Part shown: piece after piece, positions 57,943 to 64,000 of the stretch | Numbering within the stretch: position 1 is the first letter of the stretch | Layout of the letters: each line of letters begins with the position of its first letter | IMG/VR virus record: IMGVR_UViG_3300046167_000921 | Location: 1 to 64,000 of that record | Source: a virus | Reading direction: 5' to 3' (one strand) | Length of the DNA: 64,000 nt | Program-made: the position numbers and the translations under genes | The notes under the pieces: generated by a model | Told to the model about the DNA's origin: nothing | The model's input: only the letters and a program-made list of their open reading frames with translations | Database searches by the model: none

Positions 57943-59274
57943 TTAGATAAGTTCAAGTATGTACAATACTCTACCCAAGCCAGAGCTAACCTTAACCCCT
58001 CTAGCACTAGAAACCTTTTGAGACTCTCTCAGAAAGAATAAAGGATCGAACTCTAGCTTAGTTTCGCCCTTAAGTATACAATCTCTCAAGCTTCCCTTGA
58101 GGTCAGATTTACTTAAAAAGTGCAATATGACCTCTGGGTTGATGTAAGACTGCTTCGTTGTTTTGGGTGAGTCATGAGAGAGGGCGACTTGAGCACTTTT
58201 ATGTGCTTTATCCAGAACTTTGCAGATCTCGTCTATGGTCTTCTCCGCCGCCTCTTCCACCTCAAGATCAACATAAGACTTTATTTTTAACATTAGAGTG
58301 TCTCTCTCTTGCTTCAATGTCTCATAAACCGCTTCTGTGGCCCGCAGCTTCCTGAAGTCTGTAATTCTTAACTCGCCGAAGTTTTCCTTAAAGTACTTCT
58401 TGAGGTGCCGATATTTGAAATCCTCCCCAAAGAGGTAATCTGAACTATGACCCTCAAAGCCCTCTATGTACTCTCTAAGTACTTTAGTTGTAGTGGTATC
58501 AGTTAGAGATGCCCTGTTGACAACACCTTTCTTACCCTCAAACCGTAAGAGGATCGTCCCATCTCCCTGTAAACGCAGGTGCTCTCTCTTCAAAGTGAGA
58601 GCTCCGAAGGTTTCGATCTCCTCACCTTCAGCTAGGATCGCATTCCCATGACGACCTGGCCTGATGCCTGTCTCTAGAATAATTAACAAGACTAGAGCGG
58701 AGATCTTGTCAAAGCCGTATTTTGAATCCAGAGAGGACTTTAAGGTCTTCTCTATGTCATCATACTGCTCTAAGATCTTACGTTGATTAAGAGCCTTTTC
58801 TGCAACCGTGTACGTCTTGTTCGCAAACAGCTCTCCGATGTTCTTGACCCTGCCTTTATCATCGACATCAACTGTAATGGTGTCGGGAAGGTAGGCCCTT
58901 AATTTCTTAGGTATTGTCTTAAGGAACAACTTCTGCTTCTTATAGAGCTGAATGTCCCTCCTCGACTTTAGTGTAATCTTCCCTTCACCGTCAAGAGCCT
59001 CTTTGAGTGTGAGGTCACCCAAGAGGTGGTCGGTTATGATCTTAACCGTTTTATTCCTCTTAGTCTTGAAGGAGTCCTCTGTCAGAGGCCCTACAAACTT
59101 CTGTATATATCTCTTCACTTGGGGGAGAGACTCTATCAAAAGCCTTAGCTCTTTCGCTTTCGTACTCCCCTCTTCTATGGTGCGAGGGTACTTTTTCAGC
59201 GAGGAAAGGAGAGACTTAAATTCCTTTAGAGACCTGTCTCTGAAGTTGATTGTTGCTTTATCTATATCGTTCAT
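57943..59274 (-). CDS. topoisomerase IB-like protein
   Basis: 443 residues. The C-terminal half matches TopIB/tyrosine-recombinase catalytic folds: ETGIRPG (first Arg), TFGALTLKREHLRLQGDG with LRFEGKKG (the G-x-x-T-L-x-x-x-H and F-x-G-K-x-G motifs typical of TopIB), ITDFRKLRATEAVYETL (second Arg), and LSHDSPKTTKQSYINPEV (His and nucleophile Tyr). TopIB relaxes supercoils through a 3'-phosphotyrosine. The F-x-G-K-x-G and linker favour TopIB over an integrase. The N-terminal half is a charged helical domain. Start after GGAGGGG. Confidence 0.8.
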   Translation of the reverse strand: MNDIDKATINFRDRSLKEFKSLLSSLKKYPRTIEEGSTKAKELRLLIESLPQVKRYIQKFVGPLTEDSFKTKRNKTVKIITDHLLGDLTLKEALDGEGKITLKSRRDIQLYKKQKLFLKTIPKKLRAYLPDTITVDVDDKGRVKNIGELFANKTYTVAEKALNQRKILEQYDDIEKTLKSSLDSKYGFDKISALVLLIILETGIRPGRHGNAILAEGEEIETFGALTLKREHLRLQGDGTILLRFEGKKGVVNRASLTDTTTTKVLREYIEGFEGHSSDYLFGEDFKYRHLKKYFKENFGELRITDFRKLRATEAVYETLKQERDTLMLKIKSYVDLEVEEAAEKTIDEICKVLDKAHKSAQVALSHDSPKTTKQSYINPEVILHFLSKSDLKGSLRDCILKGETKLEFDPLFFLRESQKVSSARGVKVSSGLGRVLYILELI

Positions 59275-59330
59275 ATCCCCTCCGTCTTAACTAAGAACTG
59301 AGATTGGGGGGGCTATTAATAGACTACAAC

Positions 59331-59696
59331 CTACTTGAGTGTGCCGTCAAACTCTTCGAATTCTATGTCTTCGATTGGGTTTTTTTCGGCGTGCTCAGTT
59401 TTTTTTTGCGTTGGATGCGAGGAACCGTCCTTATCTAAGGCAGAAACCGCGACATGAGTATACTTATCAAGAGCGGCCTGCCCGAGAATGTACCCTATCT
59501 GGATGAAGCCTGAAGTGACGATCATCGTAACCAACACCATAAATGCGTAGTGTTCAATTTTCGTCTGATATTCCCAGATGACATAGAACATCAAGATTTT
59601 CCATCCAAGGTCAGCGATAAGGTATGCCAAGAACTTCTTACTCTTGAGTGGGAGCTTATCGAAGATGGTATGGTCTTTTGGTTTTTCGGTGGTCAT
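59331..59696 (-). CDS. small membrane protein, holin-like
   Basis: 121 residues with two hydrophobic segments (about 27-43 YLIADLGWKILMFYVIW and 50-72 FMVLVTMIVTSGFIQIGYIL) and a charged, acidic C-terminus. This is class II holin-like topology. Last gene of the minus-strand operon that contains the cyclase and lipoprotein. Its distance from any recognised endolysin leaves the holin role unproven. Confidence 0.65.
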   Translation of the reverse strand: MTTEKPKDHTIFDKLPLKSKKFLAYLIADLGWKILMFYVIWEYQTKIEHYAFMVLVTMIVTSGFIQIGYILGQAALDKYTHVAVSALDKDGSSHPTQKKTEHAEKNPIEDIEFEEFDGTLK

Positions 59697-59705
59697 GGGT
59701 TCCTC

Positions 59706-60053
59706 TTAATTCACTCGGAGTTTGGTTCGCTTGTTAGTGGATTTGTTAACTGTTTTTGGGAGGTGGTTGTTTCCCAAGTTCACTCTAGTTGTCATAGAAC
59801 TCTGGAAGTCGTCCTCTATGGTTTGAGTGTATTTACGAGGGGGAGTGCTGTAGGCATATATAGTCTCCAGCCTACCCTGCTCTTCAGGGAGCATGGAAGA
59901 CAGCAATGCTTGGAAGTCGTCTCTCGCCTTTTGATTTCCGTCAGACAAGAACTCTAGGATCAAATGGTCTGGGAGAAGGGGAGGGTTTTCAAAGTCGCCT
60001 GTCACACCTTTCAGGGTGTTCTGTCCGTTGTCTCTAATCCAATAGTTAGACAT
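59706..60053 (-). CDS. hypothetical protein, 115 aa
   Basis: An upstream ATG at 60080 exists, but 60053 (MSNYWIRDNG) has AGGGGGAGAG before it and only an 8-base overlap with the preceding gene. Soluble polar protein with Asn/Thr/Lys-rich end. No family recognised. Operon context links it to the cyclase module. Confidence 0.65.
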   Translation of the reverse strand: MSNYWIRDNGQNTLKGVTGDFENPPLLPDHLILEFLSDGNQKARDDFQALLSSMLPEEQGRLETIYAYSTPPRKYTQTIEDDFQSSMTTRVNLGNNHLPKTVNKSTNKRTKLRVN

Positions 60054-60543
60054 CTCTCTCCCCCTCTTCTTCTTCACCATCTTCGGTGTCTTTGGTTTTA
60101 GGTATCCAACTCTCTACAACATTCTTTAGAATGATGTCTTCTTCTTTCTTTGCCTTAATCACACCCTCTCCTTGGAATAAAGATAGCTTGTCAATCACAG
60201 CAGATTGGAGATCGAATATTTGTTCGCGAAGAAGTTGCATCTGTATCTGAGCATCCCTTAATCTCGCGATCAGGGCTTCTCGATCTCCGTTTGCGGACGC
60301 GAGTTTGTCCTTGAGTTCTTCTACTTCAGAGGGGTCTCTCCCTGAAGCTATTGCGAGCATAGAAGATATAGACCCCGTGAGCATACCTATGATCCCAATC
60401 AGGATGTCCCTATTTTTCTCTACTATTTCGTGCGTAGAAAGAAAGTAGATGAGTATGACAATAAGACACATGAAGACGACAGACGCCCACCAGCCTCTTT
60501 TAGCTTTCTCTGATTGAGTGAACTGCTTATTTGTCTGGTTCAT
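60046..60543 (-). CDS. membrane-anchored coiled-coil protein
   Basis: 165 residues: a basic N-terminus, two hydrophobic segments (about 19-36 WASVVFMCLIVILIYFL and 47-65), a Glu/Leu/Gln coiled coil (about 72-120) and a highly acidic end. Overlaps the cyclase gene by 17 bases, so translationally coupled to it; the two membrane proteins may form a complex. Confidence 0.72.
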   Translation of the reverse strand: MNQTNKQFTQSEKAKRGWWASVVFMCLIVILIYFLSTHEIVEKNRDILIGIIGMLTGSISSMLAIASGRDPSEVEELKDKLASANGDREALIARLRDAQIQMQLLREQIFDLQSAVIDKLSLFQGEGVIKAKKEEDIILKNVVESWIPKTKDTEDGEEEEGERDV

Positions 60544-61414
60544 CGCTAAATCCTATTCTTTTCTGCAGGTCTTTTTTAACAAAATCGTAAGACTCTGAGA
60601 CGTAATCTACGACGCTGTCATAGATGGGCATAGTATAAGGAAGCCCTATTAATATTCTTGACATGGGTCTAACAGATATTTGAAATAGGACATATAGGAT
60701 CACGATAAGAGAGATTACCCCAGCTCTCCATATGACCCAATTTACCCAATCTAGGAATTCCCTATCTCTAGCTCTTTTCTTTATATACTTCGGGCCACCC
60801 AGCCTTTTGACTTTCTCAGAACTTGGAGGGGGCTGAAGAGATTCCACACTCTGCCCAACTGCGTAAACCTCCTGCGGGGTGCTCACCCCTTTGAAGCGAT
60901 ACATACCAACGCAGGCATATCGAGTGTCCTTAGGGGTACGGGTATTAGTTCTACTCTTAATGTTGACAAATGCTTCTTTCGTCAACAGAACTTGACCTGC
61001 TTGGCAGAGGCTCATAGTTCGAGCCGCTATGTTTTTAGCTAAGCCCTCTAGTTCAATCCTTTTAGCACCAGCACCGACGAAGAGTTCATCTTGTTGCACC
61101 TCTATGATCCGACCCCAATGGATGCCTATACGGGTAGTCAGCCGAGTCTTCTTTGGAACTGTCCTCTGATAGCTGAGAGCAAAGTTGACGGCATCAACAG
61201 TCCTGTTAAAAGAAAGTAAGAACCCGTCACTTCGGTCTATTTCTCGACCGTCATGTTTATAGATTAAAGACCGTGCGAGCCTATCATGAACCTGAAACCA
61301 CTGAGCCGACACATGGGCACCATTCTTTTGAACGAATGCGGTAGACCCAATTATATCTAGCAAGACGATTGCTAGATAACGTTCTTTCATCGTGACTTCA
61401 GTGGGGACTTTCAT
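60527..61414 (-). CDS. class III adenylate/guanylate cyclase with C-terminal membrane anchor
   Basis: 295 residues. The cyclase homology domain occupies residues 10-185 and keeps the key residues: metal-binding Asp20 (VLLDIIGST) and Asp63 (DRSDGFLLSF), RIGIHWG (95-101), Asn128 and Arg132 (AKNIAARTM), and FKGVSTPQEVYAV at the end. A hydrophobic segment at about 225-250 (VISLIVILYVLFQI) anchors it, leaving a short C-tail. It should convert ATP or GTP to a cyclic nucleotide; specificity cannot be assigned. Cyclases are rare in phages. Coupled with genes for a lipoprotein upstream and a membrane coiled coil downstream. Confidence 0.88.
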   Translation of the reverse strand: MKVPTEVTMKERYLAIVLLDIIGSTAFVQKNGAHVSAQWFQVHDRLARSLIYKHDGREIDRSDGFLLSFNRTVDAVNFALSYQRTVPKKTRLTTRIGIHWGRIIEVQQDELFVGAGAKRIELEGLAKNIAARTMSLCQAGQVLLTKEAFVNIKSRTNTRTPKDTRYACVGMYRFKGVSTPQEVYAVGQSVESLQPPPSSEKVKRLGGPKYIKKRARDREFLDWVNWVIWRAGVISLIVILYVLFQISVRPMSRILIGLPYTMPIYDSVVDYVSESYDFVKKDLQKRIGFSDEPDK

Positions 61415-61415
61415 A

Positions 61416-61625
61416 CTACTCCCAGAGGCTCTCTATATTGCTACAAGTAGTATTCAAGATCCTCTGAGCTATGACCTTATCGCAATTGTCTATGTAAGGT
61501 CGGTATCCGACACATTCTTCAATGTAGTCTATAGCCTCTTCGCAAGGTGTCTTCACGGGATCTTCCTGATGTCCTGCTTCACAAGAGCTTAAGGAAAACG
61601 CTATTAGTAAGGCGATCTTCTTCAT
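61416..61625 (-). CDS. small lipoprotein
   Basis: 69 residues: MKKIALLIAFSLSSCEAGHQ is a lipoprotein signal with lipobox L-S-S-C (Cys15), giving a mature protein of 55 residues with four more cysteines (likely disulphides) and acidic character. It starts in a TAATG overlap with the gene upstream and ends one base before the cyclase gene. Possible roles: outer spanin, periplasmic sensor partner of the cyclase, or superinfection exclusion lipoprotein. Confidence 0.78.
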   Translation of the reverse strand: MKKIALLIAFSLSSCEAGHQEDPVKTPCEEAIDYIEECVGYRPYIDNCDKVIAQRILNTTCSNIESLWE

Positions 61626-61945
61626 TACAAGTACCCTACGAATGCGAATTCTTGTTTTTTAACAACTTCGAGAGGAGAGTTCTCATACTTTTTGATTAAC
61701 CACATGATGTAGTAGTCTCCTGGGATAAACCCAGCGGACAACCTCTCCGAGACGTAGTAGATTCCAGATTGATCTTGAAATGGCACTCTACCACCCTGCC
61801 CTACTCTCCATTGACCTCTAGCATGGTCTTTAGCATGGAATTCATAGTAGATGACGTAAGGGTCAAAAGCACCACCACTCTGGTCATACAGCATGATGTA
61901 TAAATCATTAGGGCCTAACTGTTGCCCTTGAGTATATACAGGCAT
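61625..61945 (-). CDS. small virion-like protein, 106 aa
   Basis: Tyr/Gly-rich beta protein (GQQLGPNDLYIMLYDQSGGA, DPYVIYYEF). The DPYVIYYEF motif parallels DPYVVVYD and APYVVIYG in the two proteins at 62875 and 63559. It probably belongs to the same virion group. No charged helices, no signal. Confidence 0.68.
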   Translation of the reverse strand: MPVYTQGQQLGPNDLYIMLYDQSGGAFDPYVIYYEFHAKDHARGQWRVGQGGRVPFQDQSGIYYVSERLSAGFIPGDYYIMWLIKKYENSPLEVVKKQEFAFVGYL

Positions 61946-61946
61946 T

Positions 61947-62300
61947 TTAAATCACCGAGATGATGTTGTTGACTGAGGATGAGGCGACAGCTTTTTTAAC
62001 AGAAATGGTTTGTTCCGCTTTGACCTCAGATTCGTCCCCTACAAGATTAGCGACGTACTCAACAAAGAGAGTTTGCCCTTCGACATCATTAGGAATTGTA
62101 ATCTTAGTGATGAACCTATGATCTTGATCTGTCTGTTGCATGGCAACTGGGCCTGTGATCACTGTCCTTACGACACCTTGATACTTAAATAATGTCGCGG
62201 TGACATTAGCAACTTGAATGGGTTTGCTATCTTGACCTATCCAAGATACTTGACAAGGGTGCGACTCAGAGACCTCTGCTTGAGAATAGTACGCAATCAT
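61947..62300 (-). CDS. small Ig-like virion protein candidate, 117 aa
   Basis: Beta-type protein with alternating hydrophobic residues (VANVTATLFKYQGVVRTVIT), no Cys pair, resembling single Ig-like domains of phage structural proteins. Its start codon and SD lie within a perfect 18-bp inverted repeat (62299-62351). One base separates it from the next gene. Confidence 0.68.
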   Translation of the reverse strand: MIAYYSQAEVSESHPCQVSWIGQDSKPIQVANVTATLFKYQGVVRTVITGPVAMQQTDQDHRFITKITIPNDVEGQTLFVEYVANLVGDESEVKAEQTISVKKAVASSSVNNIISVI

Positions 62301-62351
62301 AACCCCCCTCCTTCATATGTATTATATGTATTTATGAAGGAGGGGGGTTAT
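62299..62351 (-). promoter_or_regulatory. perfect 18-bp inverted repeat enclosing SD and start codon
   Basis: ATAACCCCCCTCCTTCAT (62299-62316) and ATGAAGGAGGGGGGTTAT (62334-62351) are exact complements with a 17-base AT-rich loop. On the minus strand the order is TTTTATAAC box, CCCCCCTCC arm, loop, then the AAGGAGG site and start codon of the 61947-62300 gene. In RNA the stem would bury both completely. It lies between two minus-strand genes. Confidence 0.75.
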
Positions 62352-62361
62352 AAAATGAATA

Positions 62362-62616
62362 TTAAGATTCTTCCCTCGCCATATAGGTCAAGGCTTTGAG
62401 AGACCTGATCTCATCGACATAGCTCAAAGCGATCACTCTTGACGTTCTGTTGAAGAACTCTCTCTTAAGATCTTTAAAAGAGGACTTCTTCTCGAAGACG
62501 AAGACCACCTTACGCCCTTCAAGCTCAGTCTTTAATAGCTCCATGCCTACTACTTTTAAGTACGCGGCAAAGTACAGATCTGAGGTCTTGTAAAGAGGCT
62601 CGGGTTCAACATTCAT
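62362..62616 (-). CDS. DUF5659-like protein, 84 aa
   Basis: YKTSDLYFAAYLKVVGMELL, RKVVFVFEKK and ALSYVDEIRSLKALTYM follow the pattern of the DUF5659 family of small phage proteins of unknown function. Four-base overlap (ATGA) with the preceding gene, hence translationally coupled. Confidence 0.72.
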   Translation of the reverse strand: MNVEPEPLYKTSDLYFAAYLKVVGMELLKTELEGRKVVFVFEKKSSFKDLKREFFNRTSRVIALSYVDEIRSLKALTYMAREES

Positions 62617-62846
62617 ACCGAGCTTCTCTCCAGAAGGGAACTCAGGGCGACTTGGGCTTTACGAACGCCCTTGTCACTTGAAGGGATTTGAATGAGCTTG
62701 CCTTTCTTATCCCATTTAGCGACAAGGGGTCTTTCTCCCCATGCCCCTCTTAACTCGTCACCGTCTGTGACCAGCACCCGCCCTTCATGTGAAGAACGTT
62801 TTAAGAATGCACTAAGAACCTTTTTATCCTGAAGGGCGATTTTCAC
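62613..62846 (-). CDS. DKKVI module protein, GTG start, 77 aa
   Basis: Starts with GTG at 62846 after GGGAGA. ALQDKKVLSAFLKRSSHEGR, VLVTDGDEL and VAKWDKKGKLI match the module of the proteins at 50671 and 51420. Here the module stands alone. Its pairing with a DUF5659-like gene may hint at joint function. Function unknown. Confidence 0.72.
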   Translation of the reverse strand: MKIALQDKKVLSAFLKRSSHEGRVLVTDGDELRGAWGERPLVAKWDKKGKLIQIPSSDKGVRKAQVALSSLLERSSV

Positions 62847-62874
62847 CGTTTGTGTCTCCCGTGTTAGTTATGAT

Positions 62875-63546
62875 TTAGAGGACGTTACCGAGTCCGTCAT
62901 ATACTACCACGTAAGGATCAACAACAGCACCTCCGACAGTGCGAGTGCTTTTAAGACCGAGAAGATCTCCCTTAGCTACAGAAATCCAGAAGCTTGAGTC
63001 CTCCTCAAGGACAGGGCTCACGACACCGTAGTCAAAGAAGCTCGTCGCTACAGGCTGAAAAACCCCAGCCACTTCTACGACATGACCTGCGGGAACGACG
63101 TATCTTGCCCCTGCGAGAATCTGTAGGATGTCTTCTACAGAAGCTGTAGAGGTTGCAACCCCCACGCCTGCGGTAGCTACGGTCACCGCGACAACAGCAT
63201 TAATAGCCGCGAGGTCGAGAGTGTTACCTGCTCTCATCTCAGCCACTAGAGCATCTGCGATGGTCTTTGCGTCCGCTGATGTGATAGACGCACCTACGGC
63301 AGGGTCGTTTGCACCATCATCGAGATTGACTAGGAGATAAGCCGCGAGGCCTCTCACTTCCGTAGTCACCACCCCAGCCGCTACTGTAGGGAGTGTGGTG
63401 GTTTCAGCTACGCGAAGGTAACGAGGCCCTTGCGGTGCGGGGTCAACCACAGGGTTGGCTTGTGATCTATTAGGCCACATATCTTTAACAAGAATCTGGC
63501 CGTTAGAGATAGATGTGTCTCTGATACAAATTGCTGGACTTGGCAT
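62875..63546 (-). CDS. virion-like Ala/Val-rich protein, 223 aa
   Basis: Paralogue of the next gene: both contain IADAL(V/I)xxMR, AINAVV/DINAVI, a V(E/L)DILQI-type helix, FWISxxKG and end in xPYVVxYxxxG. Polar, Ala/Val-rich, with no long hydrophobic segment. This composition suggests a fibre, baseplate or decoration protein; no known family named. AAGGAGA precedes the start. Confidence 0.68.
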   Translation of the reverse strand: MPSPAICIRDTSISNGQILVKDMWPNRSQANPVVDPAPQGPRYLRVAETTTLPTVAAGVVTTEVRGLAAYLLVNLDDGANDPAVGASITSADAKTIADALVAEMRAGNTLDLAAINAVVAVTVATAGVGVATSTASVEDILQILAGARYVVPAGHVVEVAGVFQPVATSFFDYGVVSPVLEEDSSFWISVAKGDLLGLKSTRTVGGAVVDPYVVVYDGLGNVL

Positions 63547-63558
63547 TTACTTTTCTCC

Positions 63559-64000
63559 TTAGATGTAGAGTGAGCCGTCATCACCATAGATGACAACGTA
63601 AGGTGCAGGGTTACCGCTAGCGTCTACCCTCTCCTGAGCTTTGCGAAGCTGACCTCTCTTTGCAGAGATCCAGAAAGAGGGGTGGTTGTTGAAGTCACTC
63701 CAAAGACTAGCATAGTCGGCAGGGTTCGTGAGAGATCCCGCTTGATCTAGACCCGCGAGAGGCACGAAGGCACCTGCATCTTGCACGTCCTGACCCGCTG
63801 GGATACTGAAGACTTTGTAGCCCGAAATAATCTGAAGAACCTCAAGCACTGTGCCTGTAGAGTTACCCAGAATGCCGTCAAGGTCATTACCCACGGCGGT
63901 GTTTTCAACGATAACAGCATTGATGTCTGCGATAGTAAGACTTTGAGCAGAACGCATTCTCAAGATGAGAGCATCTGCGATGTCGTTTGCTTGATCACTA
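63559..64000 (-). CDS. virion-like protein, 5' end cut by window
   Basis: The frame remains open to the window end; upstream codons read SDQANDIADALILRMRSAQ and match the paralogue (SADAKTIADALVAEMRAGN), so the internal ATG at 63963 is not the start. Shares FWISAKRGQL and APYVVIYGDDGS with the 62875 protein. Lies 12 bases upstream of it in one operon. Confidence 0.75.
   Translation of the reverse strand, partial: SDQANDIADALILRMRSAQSLTIADINAVIVENTAVGNDLDGILGNSTGTVLEVLQIISGYKVFSIPAGQDVQDAGAFVPLAGLDQAGSLTNPADYASLWSDFNNHPSFWISAKRGQLRKAQERVDASGNPAPYVVIYGDDGSLYI

Noticed and set aside
1-64000. tRNA, rRNA and integrase/attachment sites
   Set aside because: No cloverleaf with CCA-type end or GTTCGA loop was noticed, no rRNA, and the only tyrosine-recombinase-like gene (57943) fits TopIB better; no direct-repeat att site was seen.

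Overview
The window reads as an internal piece of the genome of a large tailed bacteriophage with a contractile tail. The evidence is a tail sheath (32365-37176), a head cluster in the usual order of assembly protein(s), prohead protease, acidic scaffold-like protein, decoration-like protein and HK97-fold-type major capsid protein (41578-49174), neck or tail-completion-like proteins (13546-15494), and dense small genes on both strands. No terminase, portal, DNA polymerase or tRNA was recognised, so the genome extends well beyond 64 kb. Both ends cut genes. A signal-peptide DUF481-type outer-membrane barrel (52716-53447) and a lipoprotein (61416-61625) point to a Gram-negative host; nothing identifies the species.

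Layout. 1-9137: pentapeptide-repeat (PRP) genes, small unknowns, a multi-helix membrane protein and a UvdE-type UV endonuclease. 9141-13500: four promoter-gene-terminator cassettes in tandem, all encoding proteins with one common C-terminal module, three of them with regular PRP N-termini. 13503-22314: neck/tail genes, an actin-like ATPase and five related membrane proteins (one more lies at 1603). 22344-28396: mostly minus-strand accessory genes: ATP-dependent DNA ligase, RNase H-like protein, SWIM zinc finger, and a cytosine-5 methyltransferase split in two beside a remnant of a second RNase H-like gene. 28571-40051: structural genes including a 1603-residue sheath. 40192-49269: RuvC-like resolvase and the head genes. 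49332-57365: unknown genes, the outer-membrane protein, and an SNF2-type helicase. 57362-64000 (minus strand): topoisomerase IB-like enzyme, a membrane/signalling operon with a class III nucleotidyl cyclase and a lipoprotein, and virion-like proteins.

Three themes connect the genes. (1) Many leaders have an AT-rich TTTATAT-like box followed at once by a stretch complementary to the Shine-Dalgarno (SD) site 10-40 nt downstream. This suggests transcripts reading through from upstream would hide the ribosome site, while transcripts started at the local box would lose part or all of the blocking arm. (2) Many otherwise unrelated proteins share a short N-terminal basic leucine-rich helix (for example ASQKIAQLEHRIARLEK) and/or a [K/R]-x-A-S motif that also occurs in the protease, scaffold and capsid protein. 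This looks like a head-targeting and prohead-protease code, which would make many unknown genes packaged internal head proteins. (3) Several genes are broken at short homopolymer tracts and each would be restored by a single base, so either assembly indels or phase-variable/slippage sites are present.
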